Shown piece by piece: positions 25,300-37,267 of a DNA stretch of 64,000 nucleotides (position 1 is the first letter of the stretch; the number at the start of each line of letters is the position of its first letter). Source of the stretch: Gymnogyps californianus. Its lineage: Eukaryota; Chordata; Aves; Accipitriformes; Cathartidae. The stretch is from positions 209,827,494 through 209,891,493 of the forward strand of contig NC_059471.1 of the NCBI RefSeq assembly GCF_018139145.2, read 5' to 3'. The position numbers and the translations under genes are program-made. The notes under the pieces were generated by a model, which saw nothing but the letters and a program-made list of their open reading frames with translations, did not search any database and had not been told where the DNA came from.

Positions 25300-25499
25300 T
25301 GCTAGTTACTTGTGAAGGTAGCCGTTGTCCTTTAGGTTCTTTATTGCATCTGCACATCATACAGTTTAGCTGTGCTACTCTTGGTCACAGCTTGTTGGAA
25401 ATGACTACTTGTTCTTTCCTGTGATGCGAGAAACAGTAAGCGTGAAAAAAATTACCGAGGTCAGGTCCCAGCTACCAGGGAAGCACCTGCTCACACAGT

Positions 25500-26690
25500 G
25501 CAGAGTTAAACTGTGGTATATACTGTAGCAGGCTGTAGTGGATGTCAAAAACTTACACGAATTAAAATAGGGATTAGACAAATGAAAAAAAAAATCATAA
25601 AAATCATCCTTATATCAGAAAGTCCCTATGTTGCAGGAAATGCTGTGGACAGATTTGTAGTTGCACACAATACTCATGATGTAGTTAGGGCACTTCCCTG
25701 ATTTATTCTGCAGTCTATTTCCACAGGCTGAGAAATAAGAAAAAATATTTTGCTGATAGAATGATTGATATGAGGATGTAGGTTTGTCAATGTGATCTCA
25801 GTGCTCACTTGGGATTTTTCTGTATCAATACAAACAACAAATATAAAACTTAAATTCAAACTCACTCTTTCAAGGTTCTTCTTCCATCAGAAGCTCCAAT
25901 ACAAAACAGACTTTTACTGAAATATTTAGTGTCTATCCTCTTTTAGTTAAAAAATCCAAGTCTGAACTGTTCAGTCCCAAGAGAATGATTTTTGTGATGA
26001 TGAAATTTTCCTATGTGCCTACAAACAAATCCAGTAACTCGCATGTTTCATTTCATGGTTTCCAAAAGTGACAATGCAACAAAGGGCTGTGTTAATACCA
26101 TTATAAATTAAAATCATGTTAAGCAATTCAAGACATAGTTGCTAAGAATGATTAAAGCAAACCACTGTGTAAAAACCCAGTGGCAGTTTTAATGTTCAAA
26201 GAATGAAGTCCTCATCAGACTTAATAGTTCACTGTTTGACAGTTTTCTTACTAGCCTCAAACACTGGAGAATGAGATGTATTCCTTTTTTGAAAATGTAT
26301 ATATTAAGCAATTTTATGTGAAAGTACAGAACTATACATTGTCACTCGTAATGTATATTAGAGATTCCCCTTTTTTGGTAGATATGTAAATCCAAAAGGT
26401 GTTTCAGTTAGTTACAATAAAAAGTACAAAATTTTTTAAGCTATGATGTTAACACTGAAATTTTGCATTTGTCAGTACTTCTTTGACAGCTTCATAAAAA
26501 CCAATAGCTACATTACCATAAGAACTTTCATCACCTTTGTTTTAACCTTTTCCCACTATTTCTAGTGATGGTTTGATATATAAAGAAGTAGCAAAAGAGT
26601 GCTGGGAAACATTAAATAAACCAATAGTTTTAATTTTTTTTTTTTTTTCCCCTCTGCTTGAATTGAGAAAAAGTGTGAAAAAACAATTCT
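25500..26690. other. Non-coding DNA, no gene seen
   Basis: No recognisable feature. It includes a T-rich run at about 26633-26650 next to a C-rich step. Confidence 0.5.
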
Positions 26691-26693
26691 GCA

Positions 26694-27275
26694 ATGGTGT
26701 GCTGTATAAAGTATTTGAATATGCAAGACGTCATTTCAGGAACGTCAGCTAAAATTATTAAAGTTAGATGCAGAAATCTGGGAGCTCACATTAGATTTCA
26801 AGCTGGCTCATTTGGAAATTTGAGTCTAATGACTAGGGGTTATAATGTACTTTTAAGCATTTTTCACTATTCACAGAGGACTGGTTCTCTGCAAGACTTT
26901 TTGTCCCCACATAATATTGGAGTCAGCAGAACCACTCGTATGTGCAAGTGTTCAGAGCAAACATTAAAAAAATGGCATATTGTGAAGGGAAACCAAAAAA
27001 ATAATAATGCCCCCTCCCCACCTTCTAGACAGATGTGGAAAAATTCAGAGATCACCAAGTGTAGGTGTAAGGGAGGAAGGAGATGCTCAACCAAGGAAAC
27101 TTTTATAATAGAAAGATTTATCTTGAAAGATAACTTCTGCATGGAATTTCCTCTTATAAGATGTAGAGGCCACCCCCAAAAAATTGCAATTGCAAGGAAA
27201 GCTAAGTTGTGCAAGCAGAACAGGGGAAAAAAGAGGTGTAAGGAATTAACTGTCACCTCTCATAAATCTGTTTAG
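26694..27275 (+). other. Open frame of 193 codons, probably not a gene
   Basis: One of the longest frames outside the CpG island. The first half is mixed. The second half is Lys/Arg/Cys-rich (KCRCKGGRRCSTKET, KAKLCKQNRGKKRCKEL) because the plus strand is A- and G-rich there. No domain, Cys spacing of a zinc finger, signal peptide or membrane segment is convincing, and the opposite strand is also open over 129 codons (26867-27256). It is most likely chance, but its length makes it worth recording. Confidence 0.12.
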
Positions 27276-27758
27276 TTCCACTCAGCTCAACTGAACCATG
27301 TCAGTGTATGCCAGCCAAGGAAATTACTCTGTGGTTATAAAAAGATTTAGTGAAGAGATAATGGAAGTCGATGTTTTTGGGTGTCCAAGTCTCTTTGGTA
27401 CTCTTCAAAAATCCATCTACTGCCTTTGTATGATGTCTAAGTATAGTGGCTATTATGTAGTCTGCATGGCTAATTGATTAGCTCTAATCTAACATCAATT
27501 GCCCTAAAATAGATTCATATCATTCTTTTCTTCTGATTTCACTGCAACATTGATTTTGTTAAATTATTCATTCTTCTCTTTGGCTCCTATGATATTAAAT
27601 ATCACTATATATTCTACCCAGATGACCTCATACCTGGCATCACACACACGTTGCTAGGGCAGTGATGGTGGATGATGTCCTCAAATCCTTTCTGTTTTTC
27701 ACCAAAATGGGCTTTTATAACAAATCTTATTCCATATGAACAGTAATGTTTAGAATCA

Positions 27759-27763
27759 GAAAT
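27759..27763 (+). repeat. 5-bp target site duplication GAAAT (left)
   Basis: GAAAT directly precedes the TGT start of the LTR and is repeated exactly after its CA end (28348-28352). A 5-bp duplication is the expected integration scar for ERVL-type and some other endogenous retroviruses. Confidence 0.92.
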
Positions 27764-28020
27764 TGTCCTGGTTTCAGCTAGGACAGAGTTAATTTTCTTC
27801 CTAGTAGCTGGTATAGTGCTGTGTTTTGGGTTTAGTAGGAAAATAATGTTGATAACACACTGATATTTTTAGTTGTAGCTAAGTAGTGTTTATACTAAGT
27901 CAAGGATTTTTCAGCTTCTCATGCCCAGCCAGCAAGAAGGCTGGAGGGGCACAAGAAGCTGGGAGGGGACACCGCCAGGACAGCTGGCCCAAACTGGCCA
28001 AAGAGCTATTCCATACCATA

Positions 28021-28043
28021 TGACATCATGCCCAGTATATAAA
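28021..28043 (+). promoter_or_regulatory. LTR core promoter: CRE-like site and TATA box
   Basis: TGACATCA (CRE with its CpG decayed) lies eight bases before TATATAAA. Transcription would start about 25-30 bases after the TATA box, near 28066-28073. The motifs are intact, but whether the LTR is active cannot be told from sequence. Confidence 0.65.
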
Positions 28044-28217
28044 CTGGGGGAGCTGGCTGAGAGGGGGGATCACGGCTCAGGAACTAACTGGGCATCGGTC
28101 AACGAGTGGTGAGCAATTGCATTGTGCACCACTTGCTTTGTAGAGTTTAATTCTTTTAGTATTACTATTGTCATATTATTATTATCATTATCATTGTTTT
28201 TCATTCCTTTCTGTCCT

Positions 28218-28223
28218 ATTAAA
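28218..28223 (+). terminator. LTR polyadenylation signal ATTAAA
   Basis: ATTAAA within TCCTATTAAACTG is followed by T- and G/T-rich sequence from about 28228. This fits the R/U5 end of the LTR and would cut transcripts a short way downstream. Confidence 0.6.
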
Positions 28224-28347
28224 CTGTCTTTATCTCAGCCCATGAGGGTTTTTTTTTTCCTGATTCTCTCCCCCATCCCAGGGGTGGGGGGGTAGTGAGC
28301 GAGCGGCTGCGTGGTGCTTAGTTGCCGGCTGGGGTTAAACCACGACA

Positions 28348-28352
28348 GAAAT
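28348..28352 (+). repeat. 5-bp target site duplication GAAAT (right)
   Basis: An exact copy of 27759-27763, directly after the terminal CA of the LTR. It shows the insertion is complete and its flanks have not been rearranged. Confidence 0.92.
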
Positions 28353-29470
28353 GAAGGATGGGATTCATCTCACCTAGCTCTGGGTTCCAAACAATTTAAC
28401 AGGAGTTAAATTGGCCAAAAGTTTGTTGCAGCTCCTGATTCCCCAATACAAGAAGACATGCGCTCTGCTCTCTGCAGCAGATCAAGAGATGAGTCGTCAT
28501 CAGGATAAAAACAAACTGAATACATCAAAGTTACTATTATGATGGCTTGGAAAGTGCCTCTCTGGTCTAAGGTTTTATTTATATCTGGCCTCAAGGTTTT
28601 GAGTGGGCCAGAAGAACTGAATCAGAAATATTCTAAGAAACCAGGTTAGGATACTTTGAAGAAAAAATGCCTATTCACTGATACTGAATCTCTGTAAACC
28701 TGTATCATTTTCAATAATGTATTTGTAAGGAGGGTAAAGTATCTGATCAGAAGTATGCAGCCTACCATGGTTAGGGCATTCATGAGAGGTGATAGTCAAA
28801 ATTAATTCTGTAGTTAAATTAGCAAAGGTCCATCTGTGTAAACCTAAGTAAAAAGATGGCAAGTGGGCTTTATACTGTGTATTGTGAAAAGAAGAATATC
28901 TACTGTCTTCTTCTGAATGTAACATTATGCTCATTTTGCATTTTCACCAAAGCCCAGATCTAATTTATGCCATCTTTTGCATCACTGTTGACAGTGACCT
29001 AATAACCTTTTTTGTATTACAGCTGAGTACACAATTTCCAGTTTCCCATGACTGGAAATCCTTCATCTTCAAACTCACTAATCGTAGTGTTTTGTTTTTG
29101 CCAAGTTATAATATCATTTTAGTCTTACTGATGCCAGATGAAGATGGGAAATTCAGGGATGCCCTATGACAACAATAAAAATATACACATGAGGCTTATG
29201 GAGGAGGCTGGGATTTGAGTCACAAAAAGAGTTTGTTTGGCATCAAGTTTTGGCATAAAAATTTGTTGTATTGATTCCTTCTTAAAACAAATGAGTTAGC
29301 TAGGACTCCTGTCATTCTCTGCTGTCAACCAGAAGCAGAGCTCAAGGCTTCCAGTTGAATGTCTTCTCTCAGAGAACTGGTCACACAAGTCTGGTTGTAT
29401 TCATGCTATAGTTGTTTACCCTAAAACAGCAGTCCAGAACAGAAGTCATATGAAATATAAATAAATATAT
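28353..29470. other. Non-coding DNA, no gene seen
   Basis: AT-rich sequence. Open frames are under 90 codons and unrecognised. It is bounded by the LTR on the left and a CR1 tail on the right. Confidence 0.5.
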
Positions 29471-29473
29471 GCC

Positions 29474-29548
29474 CTGAAGTGGTCAGGCAGTTGGACTAGA
29501 TGATCATTGTAGGTCCCTTCCAACCGAAAATACTCTATTCTATATAAT
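29474..29548 (+). mobile_element. CR1 3'-end fragment, sense strand
   Basis: CCTGAAGTGGTCAGGCAG followed by GGACTAGATGATCATTGTAG and CTTCCAACC is the CR1 3' untranslated end. It then runs into a decayed TCTATTCTATA tail. Only about 75 bp are present, so it is a very short 5'-truncated copy. Confidence 0.85.
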
Positions 29549-30052
29549 TCCATAATATCTAATATAACACATGTATGAGATTAATTTTCCATGCAGATTG
29601 GAAAACAGTTATTGATGTAAATGGTATGTTCCAGTTGTTCCAGGGAACAGATATTTTTAAGAATAGACACTAAGCAAGAGAGAACTAACTGTAATTTAAA
29701 AAGTGGCAGGATCATTGTAGAAGATGTTAGAGACATTATAGAAGAAAATATTATGCAGTCTATAAAGAGTGGGAAAAAGGATCAATCAATGAAGAAGCTA
29801 CATCATGGAGGTCAGAATATGTAAGGTAGAATGGGGTAAGACCAACTTTAAAAAAAAAAAAAAGAAACAAAGATGTAGCAAAAGCATCAATCTCACAAGG
29901 CAGCCATGCAGACGAACAAAGAAAGAACAGTGGTAGCTGTGCAGCGCAGACTAAGTTGACATTAAAGGAACAGCACCCAAAACCCTGTGAATCTTTATGT
30001 TTCAGGGATGACAGTGTTCATAAAGGTGGAGTGACTAATGGAAGAGTGAGAT

Positions 30053-30113
30053 CATAGAATCATAGAATCATTTAGGTTGGAAAAGACCATTAAGATCATT
30101 GAGTCCAACTGTT
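30053..30113 (-). mobile_element. CR1 3'-end fragment, antisense
   Basis: ATCATAGAATCATAGAATCA followed by TTTAGGTTGGAAAAGACC and GATCATTGAGTCCAACTGT is the reverse complement of the CR1 tail. The octamer tail is on the left, so the element points to the minus strand. It is about 60 bp long and well preserved, hence younger than the CR1 remnant 0.5 kb to its right. Confidence 0.92.
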
Positions 30114-30420
30114 GAAATGGGAAATAGCATGTGAAGTGGAAGGAAAACGCAGCGTTAGATGTTTTGACCTGAAGGAGCAGTGAAAAGAGAAAGAATGACA
30201 TGCATTCAAGATTTCTGGAAAACTAACCAAACAAACAAAATGCTGATAAAATAACAGCTCTGATACGAAGGAGTTCTAATGCATTTGCCAATTTGGAGTG
30301 TTATCATATGACGGGAAACTAGAAAACCTAGTAGTTGTATATTAAAAGGTGGGGAAAAAAAAGAGATAAGGCAATTATACTCTTAATATTATTACGCCAG
30401 GCTTAAAGAAAGTTTTGAAG

Positions 30421-30450
30421 AAAAGATAAAATAAAATAAAAACAAAATTA
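30421..30450 (+). repeat. (AAAAT)n-type A-rich simple repeat
   Basis: AGATAAAATAAAATAAAAAC type sequence: a short pentamer run, probably a decayed poly-A or slippage tract. Confidence 0.75.
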
Positions 30451-30554
30451 AAACCAAAGAAGTCAATTGAAAATATGACAAAAACCCAGATTGTCCAAAA
30501 TGTTTTGTGTTAAAGAACCTCAGTCTTCTTTTGACAAAACACTTCAATTTCTCA

Positions 30555-31260
30555 TGAAGAAAATGCAGTAAATATAGTCATATATCTGGACTTCAGTAAA
30601 GTATTTGAAACTGGGTCACAGGGGAAATTTCTTCGGCTGGAGACAATTAATACAAAACCTGGAACTTGGCTAAAGAATTGCTTAAACAGGAGATGACGAG
30701 CTGTATCTAAATGGGAAACCTTGGATCATATGGACATTGCAGTAGAATTTCTCAAGGATCAAACTTGGACTAACTTCATGTAATGTTTTCATTATGACTT
30801 TGGCACAGAAACCCAGAAGTGATCTGATAAATCATGATAACAGAGTTGGAAGTCATTGTCACTGTAGTGAAAGATGGGGGTGCCATAGAGAAAGAATTGG
30901 ATGGCCTTTTGTTAGAGAGACAGAAATGGGAGAAAATTCAGTACTATGAAAAGTGAGAACATTCATTTAGGCGGTACTAAAACTTTCTGCTGGAGGGGTT
31001 GGATGCTGAGGGCTTGAAAGTAACAAAGAAGAAAAGAAGACTGCACACTAGAGACTCACAGCATGACTATGAGCTGCTAGTGTTGTAGAGCTGTGTAAAG
31101 GCATATGTGATCCAAAGAGAATGAGGGAAAAAATGGCTGTGTACAAGGTAAGAGTAAGAGCTCATCTGGTGCAGTGCACGCGGTCTAATGCTCAAACAGT
31201 AGAAAGAGGGATTAAAATGGGAAAAAAATGTCAGGCAGCACCATAATATGGAAGGAATTT
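30555..31260 (+). mobile_element. Ancient CR1-type LINE fragment with RT remnant
   Basis: A run of phrases in the right order matches the RT part of old amniote CR1 elements. TATATCTGGACTTCAGTAAA (30581-30600) encodes YLDFSKxF. It is followed by GGAACTTGGCTAAAGAATTG (WLKN), then GAATTTCTCAAGGATCAAAC where the family has GVPQGS, then a TTTTCATTATGACTTTGGCA block, AGAAATGGGAG, and AGCATGACTATGAGCTGC near 31061. The frame has many stops and shifts, and parts are missing. It is much more decayed than the CR1 copy at 21.7 kb. Open frames in this stretch (such as the 112-codon minus-strand one at 31067-31405) are not host genes. Confidence 0.75.
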
Positions 31261-31269
31261 GAAAATTTC

Positions 31270-33590
31270 CAAGTACTGGTTGTGGTTTGTTTCTTATTGT
31301 GAAAGGCAAACTATTCATAGTCTGCCTGTGACAGTGATAACTTTTGTGTTTTAGCCTTTCTGCCTCTGCAGAAGCATGGCCAGGTGAGAGCACGTCCAAT
31401 AGCATAGCAAGCCTAAGGAAGCCTAAGGATCATTAATGTTTCTTCAAAGATACCAGGAAAAACAGGGAAAGGCTGAAAAAGAATGTTAATCTCTGAATAG
31501 TTTTCACTGCGAGATTTTTTGTACAACCTACTTCGCAACCTCATTATGTCTATGTGTTTTCCATATGGCGGTATGATCTGATATGATATGACTCCATAAA
31601 AATAAGGGAATTAATGTGGCAACAATTCACTCCAGTCTTGCTTGCAATCCCATCCATCTTTGAAAGCTCAACCATGTCTATGCTCCTATTAGAATTGCTT
31701 CTAGTTCATTCCCAAGTTAGACAGACAAATGTAAACATCTTACTTATCCTGTGGATGGAAAATGTTAGGGTCCGCCTTGCCCATCTTAGTTACAAAGATT
31801 ATAAAACTTTTCCATTCAAAATTATCTGATTTTCAATAAAATAAGAAGTGAAGAATTTTAACTTCAGCAGCTGGTACACTGTCTGCTCAATCCATAAAAC
31901 TCCAGTCCCTGGATAAGGAAGCTAAAGTAGCCTAGTATTAAAAAAAAACCAAAATAAAAAAAAAAAAATCAGCTGAAGCTGTAATATAAAACTTAAGTGT
32001 CTGAGAGAAGCCAGTGAACCAGGACTTTAGCATGCAGCTATTTCTTATATCCTTCTTTTCACCAAAGGACACAAAGTCCTTAGTCAGCCTGATTATTAGA
32101 TTAGGCTATTATGAGGAACTGATCTGTCTACTGAAGTCTATATTCTTTATATTTCTGTTCATCTTGGAGTAGGATATTTGCTAGTTCCTTTTCAGTGTTT
32201 TCTTTGAGAACATTCTTCATTATATTTGCTTCCAAAGTGATTTTCCAGTGCTGGGCAATGATTTTCTGTAAATACTTTATTTCTACATTTGCTTAAAAAA
32301 CCCCAAACTTCAGGGTTACCAAAGCATGAAACAGAATCTGAAAAGTAGTTTCAACTAAAACAAAGAACCAGGGGAAAAAAAAAAAATCATCAATTTATCT
32401 TTTTGAGGCATAAGCAAATATGTTTCTAATTCCAGTTTGAAATTATATTCTACATTTCAAAAGCTGAATTAAATTTAAAGAAAAAAAAAAAGGTTTTGAG
32501 AAGGGTTCAAGAGCTAAACCAAACCTTCCTGGGTGCCCCACAGTGGAGGTTTTTGATCTGGGTATTTTTCCTATTTAACCTAAAATTCAGATCCTGAACA
32601 TACTTTTTTCTTAATTTTTACACTTGGCTACTAACACTGAGACCCCAGGGTTAGTTTGGCTCCAGTGACTTGGAGCCTCTTCAGCTGTGAGCAGTGAGAA
32701 TCAGTAAATACCTAGGAGTATTTCAGCCGGGAGGATTACAGTCGTGCCAGTGTTTCCCAGAACAGCTGCTGCAAGAAGCTTGCTTAATACCTGCTGCCTG
32801 TAAAAAGAATTAAGCAGTAAATGAGGGGTTGCCACAGGACCTGTGTCCAGGTTTACTGAGCATGCCTGGAGAAGCAAGAGCACAGGCATTTTGCTTTCTT
32901 CAAGGATATATATACCCCTTAGTTGGAGTTAGCTGTGGTTGTGAAAGTAGGTGTTTAAGGGTTTAGAAGAGGTAAGGAGAAGAAAACCTGCTCACACCAC
33001 CGGTGTTTCTGTAACCTGTGCGTGAACTTTTAAATTAAGTAGCTTTGTTCATAAGCTTTAGTTATCTGGCATAGAACAGCTTCACTGCTAAAGCCAAAAA
33101 ACCCCATGTGGTTTAGAAAAAGCAGTCAGTCCCCTCAACTCCTCACAGCCCTTAAATACACTAATCCAAGAAATAAATATATAAATGTGTTGTAAAAACT
33201 CATATTACCCAAAATTTGTTTTTAAAGGCCCAACTGCTGAATAGTAAGGCTTGAGGGTCTTTTTCATCAAACTGTTTTGGAGGGATAAAAGAAAAACAGG
33301 TTTTATATGTAGAAAGCAAATACCAAGCAGGGGTGTTTCAAAAAAGCTAAGTAGTTTGGTTTTAATAAAATCCTTTCGTGTTTGTCTTTAACTTAGAAAT
33401 CACAGCAGGTCAGTTTAAAAAGTCAGGCTACTTTCCTGATAGAAATAAAAGGCAGATTAAAATCCTGCTACAACCTTAGTGTCTTCTTTGAGAGGAAGTA
33501 AAAGTGCAGTTTAAACTCAAAGTGTAATTATAAGGAGCTCTATTTTTGTGAGATGGAAACAAAAAGTGAATTCCACCTGGCTGGATGAGG
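31270..33590. other. Non-coding DNA, no gene seen
   Basis: AT-rich sequence with several A runs (31940-31970, 32370, 32480). No exon or element is recognised. Confidence 0.5.
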
Positions 33591-33594
33591 AAGA

Positions 33595-33765
33595 AGTGTG
33601 TGGTCTGGTGATGGCCCAGGTTCAACTCTTTTGAAGGCTTGTCCAAGGTAATCTAACCTCTGTGTCCCGTCTCCCAGTTTACGGGAAGGTCTAATACCAA
33701 TTCCTTGAAAATTGTCGAGAAGATAAATACATGAAGACTGTGTGATAAGGAAGACATCATATAAT
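33595..33765 (+). mobile_element. MIR-like SINE fragment
   Basis: GTGTGTGGTCTGGTGATGGC, CCCAGGTTCAACTC, CTTGTCCAAGGTAATCTAAC, CTCTGTGTCCCGTCTCCCAG and GAAGATAAATACATGAAG follow in the same order as in MIR: B-box-like GGTTCAA, then the core with CTTGGGCAAGT..TTAACCTCT..CTCAGTTT, then GGATAAATA. MIR copies are old and rare in birds but known. Divergence is high, so exact ends are uncertain. Confidence 0.65.
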
Positions 33766-33769
33766 TACT

Positions 33770-36700
33770 GTAGATTCCCAGTTCTTACAATCTAATGAAG
33801 GAAGTGCAATGCATTTCATAATGAGCTTTTCAAGCATCAGTCTTGCTGTACTGTGCTGTAGTACTTCACACATTCTGGGTTTTATTTCTCCTTTTATAGA
33901 GAGAGAGCAAGTGATGCTATTAGTTTACCTTGACGCAACACTACATAACAACGTGGTTTCTGCTGTCTCCCTCAACCAGAGCCCCCTGAATAGCCATGTG
34001 TGAGACTGCAGTAAGACAGCCTGCACAATGTAGAAGCACACAGGTCTGATGAAAAGATCCCAAGGGATGATTTCTTGGGCCCTGCCAAACTGTTATGGTC
34101 CTCTCTTTTGAGCGAGCCTTTTGTGGAACAACTCTTAGGTCTTACAGTAACACACTGGGGTTCTTTGGGAAGGGAACCTCTCAAGCCATCTCTGAATCAC
34201 TGAAGCAAAATGCCATAATGCTTCCCACTATCAAATGCCAACCGGACAGATCAGTTATTCACTTGGTCAATGAAAGAGATCTGGGGATATTTTTAAGAGA
34301 GTTGGATGAAGCTACCGAAATCTCAGGCCATTCTCAGCATCTTACCAGCCTGGGAAACTCATCAAAACACTGCACAGAAAAGCCCTGCACTTTGTAAAAG
34401 GTTTTTTCATGCAGTCTTACTGATCTTATAACATGATATGTTGTATGCAGTAAATTTTCAATGTTAAGTAGGTGGCTTCTTACCTGCCTCTGTGATGTCA
34501 AGTCTCATCATATTATCTCAAGTCTTACAATAGTTGAAGGATTTCTGAAAATTCAGCTCCAAACTTTGTGTTCATATGAGATCAGTTTCCATTAAAAGTA
34601 GATAAAACATCAGCTTTCAGCCTGTGGCAGAGAAAAGTTTGGAAATTCAAACCATAGCAACTTAAACAATAAAAAGCAAATAAAAAATATCTGAAGACCA
34701 TGCTTGGAAAACATTGTGTATTTTGAGTCTCTCATGTAAGCCAATGACTGATTTTTCAAGTGTTTGGGAATGGTAACAATTAATTTTGCCTATAGAGTTC
34801 CTGTTAATATTACTCATTTCATGTTCCTTTGAAACTCCTGAGGGATATCTTCTCATCCTTGGAATTTGTTCCTGTTCATTTTAAAAATTTCTCCTTTTTT
34901 TCGAAGCCTCAACTGAGCAAAGCACACATGACATGAAGACTGTATGAATAAAGCTTTGCACAGATGACATTGCAACACCAGTCAAATGAAATTCAAATCT
35001 TCAAATTAAAAACAATTGGAGATACAAGAATATTTAGACAAATTCAGCAAGAATCTGGCAGGGTAGTTCATTTTCATTCTGCATACAGGTACCCCTGACA
35101 TTTTCTCTTTATTTATTCTGGTGGGGTCTTTCAAATGGTTCCTTAAATTCACATTCAAAAATCAGATTGGTTGTTTAATCTTGGCTGTTACTTGAAAAGT
35201 ATGTTCCAGATTAATATCAGCCAGGAAAACTAATTTGTGACTTCAGAGTAGAAAAACTGGGTGATGGCTGATAATCAGCCTGAAATTAGCTGCCATGGGT
35301 CTCTGCTAACACAAAGAATGAGAAATCACTGCGTGCAAGTACTTAGGTAATCAAACCTTTTCTAGGAATGGAGCAACCAGCTCATTTGGTAGTTGAATTT
35401 GCACACAGATTATATAAATCCTGGTAATGCTATCTGCATTTAGAGTTAACAATGAAGCTTATGCATTTACACCTCAAGGGTGAACAGAACTAAACAGAGA
35501 AACATAAGCCAAAGGCCAGTCTTGGAATGAGCATCCTTTTCTAACACACGTGGTTTCCAGATGCAGCACTATCTCCTCTCTCTTCATTTAGTACTTCTGA
35601 CTGAATTGTTTGCTAAATCAATCCTTCTTCTTCATGATTCATGATTTTTTTTCTTCAAAGTATAGTCTATAATTCAATTTGTGGATAGTCCAAAAAAATT
35701 TCTAAGTCTAATGGACTTTGTAGACACACAAAAATTCCACATTTTCTAAAATGAGGCATCACATTTCTTTAGTATGATATTTGAACTAGATGATCATACG
35801 ATCCAGAAACATTTTCATTATGAAAAGTGAATTATGAAAATAAAATATGAAGTCTACATCTGTATATGACAAATACAGACGGATGCAAATTTATATCTGT
35901 CAGATATATTGTTATAAACAATATAGTATGTTGTTAAATTCTATAACCTGGACTTCTCTAAGTCTAGGTTATGCTCCCACTGCATTTAAATGATTAATTT
36001 TTGACATGTGAAGTGTTCTATTGAGCTTCTCAGGTTTGCAGAACGATGGCATTTTGGAGTGGATATCTAATCCAGGCTTGTCCATTTAACTTTCCAGGCA
36101 TTTTTATTGTTATACAGCACTCCATAGTGAAAGACATGCATCAGTTCTCTTGCCATACAAAGTTCCAAAGCTGGAGCGTGGTCTGGAATTTAAACATTTA
36201 TTTGCTTTAATGGGACTTTACCATGCTTAAAACTCAGTGTATTGAGCAACAAGTGAAGAGCTGGAGTTTAAATCAAGTATACGGCAACAATTGAACAAGG
36301 ATATCATAGAAGAGGGGAGAAAAGACAACAAGGGTTAAACATTACTTTGGATATTTGGATTGAAAACACTTTAAGAAAGTGAGTTTGTTTTAAAAAGCAA
36401 GGATTTTCGGTCTGAGCGGGTCCTTTTTCAGCTGCAAAGATTTAGATAGTTTTAAAGCTATTTTCTAATATTAAATGTCTTCTTACTTAGCACGACAGAA
36501 GCAAATAAAAGCTGTCTGATGTGCACAGAAAGAACTTAATCCAGCTGAACTGAATAAGGTACAAATAAAATCAATATCTTTTTACCAGGAAATATATTAT
36601 GGTTTATAGGGTCTTATTTTTCTGAAATTATTCAAATAAAGCATCCTGACCAGTATCTAGTCTAGGAGACAGGATTTTTTGGGGGTGTTAGGAATTCTCT

Positions 36701-37220
36701 GGGCAATGCAATTTGCATTTTGTAGGTTCAGCTGTTAAAACTAACTGGAGAATTTTGGTGCCACCTCTTAAATATCTATGATGGCAATTGATATTCCAGG
36801 TCGGTGCTCAGCACTCCTTCAAATTAGGACTCCATTAAAGTTATACAAGCTGGACTCAAAACCTACTTCTTTTGGGATCTTGATTTTATGATTAGCAGCT
36901 CTCTCTGCACTAAGACAGCTCCTCTAAAGATACCAAGGATGCTGACGGTCTTTCTTTTACGCCGCTTTGTAAAGAACCCAAGAACTGGTATGATTTCCAC
37001 CTCTATGGAAATGCCAAAGGATGCCAAAGATCCTGAATTGTTCATGAATAGAAGACTACTGCCTACCCTGTCTCTGTGGCCTCTAGAGTACGTTTTTTTC
37101 TGTCTGGCCTTTTTCTGTTGCTACTGCTACTTCCTTGGGGAATAAGGTTTAAATATACTGAAGGGCTTGAGAAGAAAGTTAATGCTGAGAAAGAAAGAAC
37201 AGGGAAAGATGGTCTCTAGT
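33770..37220. other. Non-coding DNA, no gene seen
   Basis: Open frames reach 100 codons (34095-34397, +) without a recognised domain. A small perfect stem GGCTGAT-A-ATCAGCC lies near 35266-35280. A GAACTAGATGATCAT word near 35785 resembles the CR1 tail, but nothing around it does. Confidence 0.5.
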
Positions 37221-37226
37221 CTAAAA

Positions 37227-37267
37227 CTTGCACTTCTTTCAAAGAGTATCTTGCACTTCTTTCAAAG
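37227..37267 (+). repeat. Exact 18-bp direct repeat, 23-bp offset
   Basis: CTTGCACTTCTTTCAAAG occurs at 37227-37244 and again at 37250-37267, separated by five bases (AGTAT). It is a small recent local duplication. Confidence 0.9.

Larger units (their letters stand above)
27764..28347 (+). mobile_element. Solo LTR of an avian endogenous retrovirus (ERVL-like)
   Basis: The 584-bp element starts TGTCCTGGTTTCAGCTAGGA and ends CCACGACA, with a perfect 5-bp duplication GAAAT on both sides, so both ends are exact. Inside are a CRE-like TGACATCA (28021-28028), a TATA box TATATAAA (28036-28043) and an ATTAAA poly-A signal (28218-28223), in the normal U3-R-U5 order. The sequence matches an LTR I recall as common across Neoaves and assigned to ERVL; I do not give a family name. 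No internal viral sequence or second LTR is present, so the provirus was reduced by LTR-LTR recombination. Low decay suggests a fairly young copy. Orientation is sense (+). Confidence 0.93.

Noticed and set aside
31067..31405. 112-codon minus-strand frame
   Set aside because: It mostly overlaps the antisense of the old CR1 fragment; no host-protein features.
35780..35805. GAACTAGATGATCAT resembling the CR1 3' tail
   Set aside because: Only about a dozen bases match; no octamer tail or further CR1 words on either side.
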